A stretch of DNA of 64,000 bases, from positions 200,947,238 through 201,011,237 of the forward strand of contig NC_057810.1 in NCBI RefSeq assembly GCF_018294505.1, given 5' to 3'. This document shows, piece after piece, positions 11,576-22,325 of the stretch. Each line of letters starts with the position of its first letter. Within the stretch, counting starts at the first letter, position 1. This DNA is from Triticum aestivum (lineage: Eukaryota; Streptophyta; Magnoliopsida; Poales; Poaceae). Both the position numbers and the translations under genes were made by a program. The notes beneath the pieces are model-generated. The model was not told the origin of the DNA. It was given only the letters and a program-made list of their open reading frames with translations, and did no database searches.

Positions 11576-13386
11576 ACTCTCATGAGTGCGGCACCCCGAA
11601 CTTATAGCACTATATGCATCGGCTCCGAATCATGTCTTTGGTCAATAGTTGGGTTTGCCCGGCTCCCATGTTTTGGTACCTTACGTTCCGCAATGTTGGC
11701 TAAGGTAGTGCTGGGAGAACTACTGCGATTGTGCCCCAGTTGAGCTGGGTTAACACCTCAGTAGAGAAAGCTAAAACTGACCGTGATGATAGTGCGAGAG
11801 ACCGGTCGCTGTTCGTGAGGTTTTTCGAGTCCTTAAAGACTTATGCCGCTTAGAGCGAGGAACCGGACTTATCCGGCCTAGGCGTGGATAGCGCCCCGAA
11901 CTCGGTCTTCCAAATACTAGGGGCTTCGCCGAAATTTAAAATTATAGAATTCTATGGCTAAGTGAGAGTGATAAAGCATTATAAGTCTGATGGCCTGGTT
12001 CGTTGTGCTGAGCGCCTCCCTAGATGGACCCAAGAATGGGAACAAGAGCGCTCAGGTTTATCCCGAACACCCCGGCACTCGTGGCATGGGGGTCGAAGCC
12101 GATGACTTGCATCTCTCAGATTTGATAAACGGCCACACAGAAGGTAATATTTTAAATTAACAAGCGTTGCTTAATGCACATGAACAAAGTTTTCAGCGTA
12201 CAGGATAACACATGCGAGTCTACTCAAAAATTACATCTTTGGAGCATTCGTCCGCTATACGGCAAGCACCCTTCAGGACGCCCTTATAATACATCTTGGG
12301 CGTGCGATACTCCTTGCCCGGCGGTGGCGCATCCGTCAAAAGCTTCTCAGCGTCCAGCTTGCCCCAGTGCACCTTAGCACGGGCAAGGGCCCGACGGGCA
12401 CCTTTGATACAGATGGAGCGCTTGACGACCTCAATCCACGGACACGCATCCACCAGCCGCCGCACCAGACCGAAGTAGCTCTGAGGCATGGCTTCTCCAG
12501 GCCACAGTCGAGCTATGAGGCCCTTCATGGCCTGTTCGGCCACCTTGTGGAGCTCGACCAGCTGCTTCAGCTGGTCGCTCAGGGGCACCGGATGTTCGGC
12601 CTTAGCATACTGAGACCAGAACACTTTTTCCGTCGAGCTCCCCTCTTCGGTTCAGTAGTATGCGGCGGCATCAGACACACTACAGGGCAGATCGGCGAAC
12701 GCTCCTGGAGAGCTCCGGATTCGGGTAAGTAGCAGATAATTAACTTTTATATTCTTGCTTTGCATAAAGAATGCCTTACCCGCCGCTATCTTCTTCATCG
12801 CCTTAATCTCCTGGAGGGCCTTCTGGGCTGCGGCCTTAGCGGTCTTGGCACTCTCAAGAGCCAAGGCGAGCTCGAACTCTCGAGTCTTCGAGTCACGCTC
12901 CAAACCCTCGTGTTTTTCCACGAGAGCATGGAGCTCTTGCCGCACCTCCGCCACCCGTGCCTCCTGCTTCTCTCGCTCGGTGCGCTCCAAGGCCGCACTG
13001 TTTTCGGCCTTGGAGACCACCTCCTTCAGGGTCGCCACCTTGGTTGTGGCCCCTTCAACATTTACGTTGGTCCTGTCATTATTTGCAACCAAGTATTTCT
13101 ATATACATTTACATGCGGTATTACATACCCTCCTTGTCCTCGAGCTGCTTCTTGTCACGGCCGAGCTTGTTCTCGGACCGCTCGAGGTTCTCCTTCAAGG
13201 CATTGACATCCGCAGTCAGTGCGGCAGAGGTCAGCAGCGCAGCCTGCATTCCCATATTGACATATTTTTATTAGACTCCTGCGTATATCTTTTCAGATCC
13301 TAAGCTCGGCTTTTCTTTCTGAACGCCGAACTGAGCATCAGGGGCTACTGTCTATGCCGTAAAAAAAATTATATGATTTTTAACAC
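11576..13386 (+). mobile_element. Fatima-like Gypsy element, segment between the two SIRE insertions
   Basis: This is the continuation of the element whose 3' LTR is at 30964-31435. It is bounded by SIRE copy 1 on the left and the AACAC target site of copy 2 on the right (13382-13386). It holds the 3' half of an antisense gene (12220-13243). The stretch 11576-12219 holds no reading frame of note; it reads as internal Gypsy sequence downstream of the antisense gene. Confidence 0.8.
12220..13243 (-). pseudogene. 3' exons of the antisense gene of the Fatima-like element
   Basis: On the minus strand three exons fit GT-AG borders: 13129-13243, 12780-13072 and 12220-12704. The middle exon encodes an Ala/Glu/Lys-rich coiled coil. 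The last exon contains a TGA near 12655 and then a conserved C-terminal region of about 130 residues (with the motif SYFGLVRRLVDACP), stopping at 12220. Together with 28526-30419 this matches the 'putative gypsy-type transposon' proteins (Pfam Transposase_28-like) common in grasses. Its molecular role is unknown. SIRE copy 2 lies in the intron upstream of 13243. Confidence 0.7.
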
Positions 13387-14725
13387 TGTAAGTGCATCTA
13401 GTGCCACCCCTAGTTGGTTTTGGAGTATTGACGACAAAGTTGGTTGAGGGACTAATGCATTTGTGAGAATTGCAGGATAACGCAGGTAGTGTCCCTCATT
13501 GATTCGGTTTACCTAGCGGAGATGACCCCTAAAAATGTATGAAGACATTGAAGACAATGGTGGTATGAGAAGATATTCATATTGAAGACTATGACATGAG
13601 AAGACATTGCGTGAAGACTATGGAGCGCGAAGACTGTGTGGATTCGTTGCTTCCTTTTCTTCTTTGTTGAGTCATAAGAACCACCGTACTGGTAAGTGGG
13701 GTCCAAGTGAACTAAGTCAGAGTGACTGAAGTGATGCTCAACTCAAATCCTATGTCTTCGAGCGAAGACAATGAGAGCAAACCTTATCTAGAGCTGGATG
13801 AGTCAGCTTTGCTTGTAGCCCACGTAAAGTTGACGCATGTGTTTGAAATCTGACCATTGGAACACGTGTCAGTTCCTTAGTGACCCAGGGTCATTTTGGA
13901 CAAATCAGGTCGGGTTGCCTAGTGGCTATAAATAGCCCACCCCCTACACCATAAATTGGTGGCTGCTCAGAGTTAGTGCACGGCTTTTGTCGTTTGAGAG
14001 CAACCCACCTCGAAGCCTTTGAGAGAGAAAAATCCTTGCGAGGACAAAGCCCAAACACCCAGAGCCAAAGAGTGTTAGGCATCACTGAAGTCTTTCTATC
14101 TGTGTGACCTGAAGATTTATTACACTTGAGGACTGTGAATCCTCCAGCCGGTTAGGCGTCGCGTTCTGAGCATCCAAGAGTCATTGTGGATTGCCGGGTG
14201 AACAAAGTCTGTGAAGGTTCGGAAGTCTACCTTGAAGACTTACCAGAGTGATTGGGCGAGGACTAAGTGTCCTTAGCTCAAGGGGAATAAGGTGAAGACA
14301 CGGTCTTCTGAGTTGAATCTCAGCCTCCCTAACAAGACGTACAGTTGTCACAGCAACTGGAACTGGTCCAACAAATCCTATGTCTTCAACAAGCAACTGG
14401 TTCTATCTCTTCCCTCCTTTACTTTGAGTTTGTATTCGTGAAGTCATTGCTTATCTGTCTTATCTGATTGACTTCATTGCTTGACTACTATTGTTGATTG
14501 GCTTCATACTATCTTCCATCCAGATCCTACTACCTAGCTGCTATTAGTCTTCGTACGTTAACGCTATTGCATACTTGACTATGGCTTGCTTGTTGTAGTT
14601 TATCTTCCGCTGCATATCAATTAGGTTATTTCTATTGTTTTTCTTTGAAACTTCCATGTTTTGAAGACTTTGATAAAAATCGCCTATTCACCCCCCCCCC
14701 CTCTAGTCGATAACTAGCACTTTCA
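13387..14725 (+). repeat. 5' LTR of SIRE copy 2
   Basis: The LTR is 1339 bp with TG...CA ends, closely similar to 27173-28512 and 10239-11575. TATA box CTATAAATAG at about 13926-13935. It ends with a C run before TAACTAGCACTTTCA. Confidence 0.95.
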
Positions 14726-14727
14726 AT

Positions 14728-14739
14728 TGGTATCAGAGC
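14728..14739 (+). promoter_or_regulatory. Primer-binding site (initiator Met tRNA)
   Basis: TGGTATCAGAGC lies two bases after the 5' LTR and is complementary to the 3' end of plant initiator methionine tRNA, the usual Copia primer for minus-strand DNA synthesis. Confidence 0.95.
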
Positions 14740-14790
14740 AAGGTACTCCCTTGTTCTGTGTGATTCAGTTTAACCACCTGGAGTTTAGCT

Positions 14791-17322
14791 ATGTCGACTG
14801 CAGGGATAATCAAAGTCTCCGCTGCTTGCCCCGTGTTCGATGGAACAGAATATCCCTACTAGAAGAATAAGATGCGCATGCATCTTGAAGCCATTGATGT
14901 CGACCTCTGGTATGTCGTCAAGAATGGCGTTCCCAAAACTGGTGAAGGTGTCACCCCTACTGATGTCAAGAAGTTCATTCAACTGGACTCGACTGCAAAG
15001 AACATCATCTATGGTCATCTGACCCAAGGACAGTATGGCCGTGTGAGTGCTCTGGAAACGTCAAAGCTAGTCTGGGACTGGCTGTCCAAGGTCAATGAAG
15101 GCGTCTCTATACAGAGAGACCAGAGGATTAGTGTTCTTCGCAATCTCTTCAATCGCTTCAAGAGAAACGACAATGAAAATTTCCAGCTCACGTTTGATCG
15201 CCTCACCGACATCACAAATGAGCTTCAGGCTCTCGGCGCCACTGAGATCACCAAGCATGAAATTGTCAAGACACTGCTGAGATCACTTGACACCTCCTTT
15301 GACACCCTTGCCCTCATGATACAAGAATGTCCTGACTTCAAGACACTCGATCCGTCTGATATACTTGAAAGGCTCAACACACATGAGTTCCAGCTTTCTG
15401 AGAAAAGAGATATTTATGGCCCCAACTATGGCCCAACTCGTGCTTTGAAGGCAAAAGTTGTTTCCTCATCTGAAGAAGAAGAATCTGACTGCGGTTCTGA
15501 CGATCCTGGAGACATTGGAAAGGAACTTGCCATGCTTGTGAAGAACTTCCAGAGGTTCACCAAGAAGAAGGGCTTCAGAAAGTCTTCACGATCCAGCTCA
15601 AGAAATGATGAAGCTTCCACTCATGACAACGAGAAGAGAACCTGCCACAAATGCAAGAAACCTGGTCACTACATATCTGAGTGTCCACAATGGGACAATG
15701 AGAAGAAGCAGGAGAAGAGCAAGGAATAGGATTCTGATGACAAGAAGAAGAAATCCTCAAAATCTTCTTCGAAGTCTTCTTCCAAGTCTTCATCATACAA
15801 GAAGAGCTCATCTGGCAAGGCTCGCGCTTTTGTTGGCAAGGAAATGGATTCAGAGGAGGAGTCTGCTTTGGAGGAGGTGGAGGTGGAGTCTGGTGAGGAG
15901 TCTGACCCTGGCGTTGCAAGTCTGGCTCTAGCCACAGCCTATGTCGCCAAGTCCATCTTCAACACTGAAGACAATGACTTCCACACCAACGCTGAAGCTA
16001 ATGACGAAGACGATTCTTCTCCCACCTACTACTTCATGGCACGTGGTGCCAAGGTAAAATCCCGCGATGCTTACTTTCAAACTTCAAGTGAAGATGACTC
16101 TGATTGTGAATCCAAACCCAGCTACAAAACACTTGCTAAAATTGCAACTGAACAACAAAGGGCTATGGAACATACTCAAAAATTGTTAGACAAAAGCGAT
16201 GACCTGTTGGACGCGGAAATGACACGTTCACAGTCCTTAGTAGAAGACATAAAAAACCTTCATGCTAAGTACCAAGAACTTGAAAGTCTTCATGAGACGC
16301 TCTCAACCACATATGAAAAGCTCTCCTATGATTATCTTCAAAGGAAGCAAGATCTTGAGAAATTGAAAGCGACTCACGAAGATCTTGAAACAGAGAATGA
16401 GTCACTTCGTGCTCAACAGATCAGTCCCGCTCAGGATGGATTCGAACCACCATGTTTAAAATGCATTGAGCGTGATAATGCTACATTTGTTGCTGAATGT
16501 TCCATTGCTGCTGCTGTTTCATTGTATTCAACTACTGATGTGGTTACTAACCCCTCTATGGAGGATACCACTAGTATTGCTGATGAAAATGCTAGGTTGA
16601 AGACATTGCTTGAAACAGGGATGTACAAAAGTTTGAAGGGACATCAGACTCTCTGCGATGTTCTCAAAAAGCAGATTCTGAACCGAAACCCTAGGAAAGA
16701 GGGTGTTGGGTTCGAGAGGAAAATGAATGCTGATGGTTCCTATTGGAAGCCTGAGCAGTATCCCAAAACCACATGGGTTGCTGCAAAGGAACCTTCAATG
16801 GATCCATCCACTTTATCTGGATTTACCTGTGCTAATCCTATTATCATTGATGAATCCTTTGATGCAAACTATAAACTGTTCAAAAATCAGAATAGTGAAG
16901 TGTTTGCCAGGTATATTGGTACTAACTGTAGGAATGGACCTCCTATGAAGAAGATCTGGGTACCCAAAAGTTGCCTTGAGAATCTTCCAGTGAATGTCAT
17001 CATGACACCACAAGTGAAGAAGACAAACCCCAGACCAAAGGCATCATATGGTCCAACGGCTACTTACGAACACAGGACTCACTTGAGTCACCTTAACGCC
17101 AATGTTTTGCAGGGAAATCATACTCAGACTCATGAATATGAGCATGTGTCTTCAAACCACTATGTTCATAGAACTAAGAACTTTTCTGCTTATTCACATG
17201 AGTATCATTCATCTCCTGCAAGGCTATTTGCTAGGGCTTCAAAGCCGAAATTCTCAGATGCTGCACTTAGAATCATTGCTTCTAAGCCACCCCTGAAAAT
17301 GTGGATGGTGAAGAAGAATTAA
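14791..17322 (+). pseudogene. gag: gag of SIRE copy 2, two internal stops
   Basis: The frame runs from ATG 14791 to TAA 17320-17322 (844 codons), with TAG at codon 24 (14860-14862) and TAG at 15727-15729. The first part is a Copia-type Gag capsid region. A CCHC zinc knuckle (CHKCKKPGHYISEC) lies at about 15643-15684. Then come a Ser/Lys-rich and acidic segment (15730-15930) and a coiled-coil region (about 16150-16430). The C-terminal quarter (16700-17322) is the part retained in copy 1. Gag normally forms the cytoplasmic virus-like particle and packages element RNA. At 843 residues it is long, as is usual for the SIRE lineage. Confidence 0.88.
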
Positions 17323-17565
17323 CTCTCTTTTGCAGAATGTGGTCTCCAGCCAGCAATCAAAGGCGTCTGATATTATTGTTGGGGACCTAAAACATAAAGG
17401 GACGCATGATAAAATGACTTACTATGAATTCCACATATGAATCTCTTATCTGTCATACTGTGTGTTCTAATCTTGATCTAAACTGTGATAATCCATGTGT
17501 GTGTAAAATGCTTATGCTTCACAACATACCTTGTGAAGCCTATCCTCCTAACTGAACTGTAGGGC
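17323..17565 (+). other. gag-pol spacer, SIRE copy 2
   Basis: This 243-nt spacer (a multiple of three) separates the gag stop from the pol ATG, so gag and pol are in the same frame with several stops between. The +1 frame is open from before the gag stop to a TGA near 17440. The length is conserved with copy 1 (621-863). How pol is translated is not evident: reinitiation, splicing or a subgenomic RNA are all possible. Confidence 0.7.
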
Positions 17566-20500
17566 ATGTCACCAAAAGCTTCAGAATGGATTATTGACAG
17601 TGGATGCATTAATCATATGACTAGTGATCGAAGTCTTCTCATGGACTCTACCTTACGTCCATCCGACAAGAGTCAAATCACATTTGCTGACACTTGTAAA
17701 GGCAAGGTATTGGGTCTAGGTAGAGTTGCAATCTCAAAGGATCAACACATGGATAAAGTGATGCTTGTTGAATCTCTTGGATTCAACTTAATGTCTGTCT
17801 CAATGCTTTGTGACTTAAACATGATTGTGATATTTGGAAAATATCGTTGCCTTGTACTAATGGAATCTGACAAGTCTCTAGTCTTTGAAGGGTAGAGGAA
17901 AGGTGATCTATACATGGTAGATTTCTCAGCAGGTCCACAGCTTGCCGTATGTCTTCTTGCAAAAGCTTCAGAATGCTGGCTCTGGCATCGAAGGCTAGGG
18001 CACGCTGGCATGAGGAACTTGCACACTCTCGTCAAGAAGAAGCATGTCATAGGCATCGAAGGTGTCAAGTTCAAGAAAGATCATTTGTGTGGTGCTTGTG
18101 AAGCTGGGAAGATGACAAGGGCCAAGCATCCCTCGAAGACAATCATGACAACATCTCAACCCTTCGAGCTGCTACACATGGACTTATTTGGACCTACTCA
18201 CTACTCCACCCTCACAACAACAGCGTGTCTCTATGGCTTCGTCATTGTTGATGACTACTCAAGATATACATGGGTGCACATAATTCTCTACAAGACTGAA
18301 GTACAAGATGTCTTCAGACGATTCGCCAATCGAGCAATAAACAATTATGCCGTCAAGATCAAGCATATCAGAAGTGATAACGGCACTGAGTTCAAGAACA
18401 CCGGGCTTGATCTTTATCTGGATACAATGGGAATCACTCATGAATTTTCTGCTCCTTACACACCTCAGCAAAATGGCACTGTTGAGCGCAAGAACAGAAC
18501 CCTCATTGAGATGGCTCGAACAATGCTTGACGAGTACAAGACACCAAGAAAATTCTGGCCTGAAGCAATTGATACTGCATGTCACATCATCAACCGTGTT
18601 TACATCCACAAGCTTCTGGGCAAAACATCCTATGAGCTCCTTACTAGCAAGAAGCCAAATGTCAGCTACTTCAGAGTCTTTGGTGCTAGGTGCTGGATCA
18701 AGGATCCCCATCACAAGTCAAAATTTGAACCCAAAGCTCACAAAGGCTTCATGCTTGGCTATGGAAAGGATTCGCACTCTTACAGAGTCTTCAACCTCTT
18801 CCACTACAAAATCGTTGAAACAGTGGATGTGCGATTTGATGAAACCAATGGTTCACAACGAGAGCTCCTGCCAAACACACTTGATGAAGCTCCTTCCAGT
18901 GAATCTATCAAGCTGATGGGAACTGGTGAGATCATGCCCTCTGAAGCACAACTTGAAGACGAACTTATCATTTCTGCACCAAACCAACCTGAAGACAATG
19001 CTTAGACCGAAGACAATACTTCCAATGATGACAATGATCAGCATGAGCAAGGTCTTCGTCCAGTTCATCCTCGTGTTGCAAATGAAGTACAAATTGAGAA
19101 GATAATTGACAGCATCAACGCACCTGGTCCTCTTACTCGATCAAGAGCAACACAGTTAGCAAATTTCTATGGGAATTTTTCATTTGTATCAATATCTGAA
19201 CCCAAGAAAGTTGCTGAAACCTTTATGGAACCTGAATGGATTCAAGCCATGCAAGAAGAACTTCAACAGTTCAAGCTGAATAATGTTTGGGAACTGGTCA
19301 AGCGACCTGACCCTCGCAAGCATAACATTATTGGAACAAAGTGGATATATCGGAACAAACAAGATGAGCATGGTCAAGTCGTCAGAAACAAAGCACGTCT
19401 TGTGGCTCAAGGATATACTCAAGTTAAAGGAATTTACTTCGATGAAACCTTTGCTCCTGTTGCTAGGCTTGAAGCTATTCGCGTACTGCTAGCCTATGCT
19501 AATCATCACAACATATTGTTATATCAAATGGATGTGAAAAGTGCATTTCTCAATGGCAAGATTGAAGAAGAAGTATATGTCGCACAACCACCTGGCTTTG
19601 AAGATCCAAAACATCCTGATATGGTGTACAAGCTAAACAAAGCACTGTATGGCCTCAAACAAGCTCCTCGTGCCTGGTATGATACAATCAAAGACTTCCT
19701 GAAGAGCAAAGGCTTCAAACCTAGATCCCTCGATCCCACACTCTTAACGAAGACATATGATGGTGAACTGTTTGTGTGCCAAATATATGTGGATGACATA
19801 ATCTTCGGCTGCACCAACCAGAAGTATAGTGATGAGTTTGGGTACATGATGCAAGAGCAATATCAAATGTCCATGATGGGTGAGCTGAAGTTCTTCCTTG
19901 GTCTTCAAATTCATCAGCAACAAAATGGCATCTTCATATCTCAAGAAAACTACCTCAAAGATTGTCTGAAGAAGTTTGGAATGGAAGACTGCAAAGGCTA
20001 CATGACGCCAATGCCAGCCAAACACCATCTTGGTCCCGACAACAATGGTAAAGAGTTCGATCAAAAGGTATACCGCTCCATGATTGGTTCTTTGCTTTAT
20101 TTATGTACATGTAGGCCAGATATTATGCTTAGTGTTTGCATGTGTGCTCGATTCCAAGCGGCACCAAAGGAATCGCATCACTTAGCTGTGAAGCAAATTC
20201 TTCGATATTTGGCTTACACCCCAACACTCGGATTATGGTATCCCAAGGGCTCAAGATTTGATTTGGTTGGATTCTCGGATGCTGATTATGCTGGTGACAA
20301 GGTGGATCAGAAGTCTACATCAGGCACATGTCATTTTCTTGGTCGATCACTTGTCTGTTGGTCTTCAAAGAAGCAGAACTGTGTATCACTCTCAACTGCT
20401 GAATCTGAATACATTGCTGCTGGATCCTGTTGTGCTCAGCTTCTGTGGATGAAGCAAACTCTCAAGGATTATGGCATCAACCTGAAACAAGTACCTCTCT

Positions 20501-20739
20501 TCTGCGACAACGAAAGTGCCATCAAGATAGCCAACAATCCAGTCCAGCACTCGAAGACAAAGCACATTGAAATACGTCATCACTTTCTCAGGGATCATGT
20601 TATGAAGAAAGATATAGATATCATGCACGTCAACACTGAAGAGCAACTGGCAGATATCTTCACAAAGCCCTTGGATGAGAAAAGGTTTTGCAAGTTACGG
20701 CGTGAGCTAAATATCTTGGAATCCTCTAATGTCCTGTGA
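17566..20739 (+). pseudogene. pol: Copia pol of SIRE copy 2, two nonsense codons but intact catalytic motifs
   Basis: It has the same length as the pol of copy 1 (3174 nt, no net indels) and the same domain order. Catalytic motifs are conserved: protease DSG (17596-17604), integrase core, RT YVDD (19786-19797) and the RNase H aspartate at residue 905. Two stops break the frame: TAG at 17893-17895 (TAT in copy 1) and TAG at 19003-19005 (CAG in copy 1). So the two copies are inactivated in complementary ways. Confidence 0.92.
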
Positions 20740-21058
20740 TCAGGCACACATCCTAACACTTATGCATGTTGATGACTTAGATGTACAACACACGAAGTAA
20801 GGTATATCTTCAATCAATGAAGATTTACACTCTGAGTGTGAATACATTAACATGGAATTTGACTTCGGAGCGCCACGATAATTGTGCGCCGTGTCTGGGT
20901 CTAATACTTCCTATACGGTGGGTAACGCCACCACCAAATTTCTCTGTTTGAAGTGTTTCACTCATGGCGTTACTTTTGCAAAGACTTCAAATTTGGTTTG
21001 TCTTCAGTTTCTATTTATCTTCATGATTTTCTGTGCTATGATAAGTTGATTGCATATA

Positions 21059-21397
21059 NNNNNNNNNNNNNNNNNNNNNNNNNNNNNNNNNNNNNNNNNN
21101 NNNNNNNNNNNNNNNNNNNNNNNNNNNNNNNNNNNNNNNNNNNNNNNNNNNNNNNNNNNNNNNNNNNNNNNNNNNNNNNNNNNNNNNNNNNNNNNNNNNN
21201 NNNNNNNNNNNNNNNNNNNNNNNNNNNNNNNNNNNNNNNNNNNNNNNNNNNNNNNNNNNNNNNNNNNNNNNNNNNNNNNNNNNNNNNNNNNNNNNNNNNN
21301 NNNNNNNNNNNNNNNNNNNNNNNNNNNNNNNNNNNNNNNNNNNNNNNNNNNNNNNNNNNNNNNNNNNNNNNNNNNNNNNNNNNNNNNNNNNNNNNNN
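21059..21397. other. Assembly gap (339 N)
   Basis: All bases are N. The flanks (TGCATATA before, ATATCTTCAAG after) match the edges of the AT microsatellite region 4349-4455 of copy 1, so the gap probably hides a long AT repeat. Confidence 0.98.
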
Positions 21398-21674
21398 ATA
21401 TCTTCAAGTTGAATCTTTTGAACTAAGTGAATGTGATCGGACCCTAACCCCTTTATGCTTTCTATCTCAAACTCTATCTGTCCAAATCATATGCATTCTA
21501 TTGAAACTGTCGAATGTCTTCTCTGCGTCCTAGTCAGCAGAAGACACAGAGACAAACATCAAGTCCTATTTAAATGATTCATCTTTATTGTCTATATCCG
21601 GAGAAGCCGGAACAACTCTCCGACATGCCTGGCGGGCATGGGAACGTGGGACAACTCTATGTATGCTGCATGCT

Positions 21675-21750
21675 TGCCACGTGTCCCACGGATGTGAACA
21701 GACAGGGGCACCTGCGTAATTGCGCTGTGCCGCACACCTACTTATAAATA
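21675..21750 (+). promoter_or_regulatory. Putative internal promoter for the third reading frame, SIRE copy 2
   Basis: G-box-like GCCACGTGTC (about 21676-21685) and TATA box TTATAAATA (21742-21750), with the same spacing as copy 1, followed by the CT-rich leader with AAACCCTAG near 21800. Confidence 0.55.
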
Positions 21751-22325
21751 CGTGTCCCCTGCGGTCAAGAAAACCTTCTTCCACCTCTCCACCTCGTCAA
21801 AACCCTAGCGCCACCGCTAGCTCTTGACGACGCCGGTGACGAAGCGCTTAGCTGCCGCGACTTCTCCGACGCCGTCCTCACACCGGCCACGGACATCGCC
21901 CTCTCCGCCGTCGCCGTAGGTGTCCTCCGTCGCCAAGTTAGGGCACGATGGGCTGAACTACTCGGTCTCCTATTCTTCCCATCTAGCAGTTCATCGAGCG
22001 GTAATTATAACTCTATTTTTACCACCTTTTTGATCTTCATAGATTCATCCTACTTACCGAAAGTGGTTTCTACCTACTCAATGTTAGATCTATTCTGTCT
22101 GCATCTCATAATGCCTAGTCTATTCACTTAGATTTCCTATCTAGTTTGATTCCTCACTTGTACTTATTCACGGATTGGTACAAATCTGGAACCAATTCAC
22201 CACATATAAGTGAATGTCTTCGCATCTTGAGGTCAATGTCTTCAAACTGATTTATCTTCAAAATCTTCTGAGAATGCATATGACCTCTTCCCCTTCCCTC
22301 GCATCTCTAATGCTGTCATAGGTAC

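Larger units (their letters stand above)
20740..22325 (+). other. Spacer between pol and third reading frame, SIRE copy 2
   Basis: It matches 4038-5380 of copy 1. It holds the N gap and the second copy of the putative internal promoter. No coding sequence is seen. Confidence 0.75.

Noticed and set aside
12755..13303. Plus-strand frame of 182 codons
   Set aside because: It is the shadow of the antisense coiled-coil exons and has no support of its own.
20953..21426. Long open frames on both strands at the N gap
   Set aside because: They consist of undetermined bases (N) without stops.
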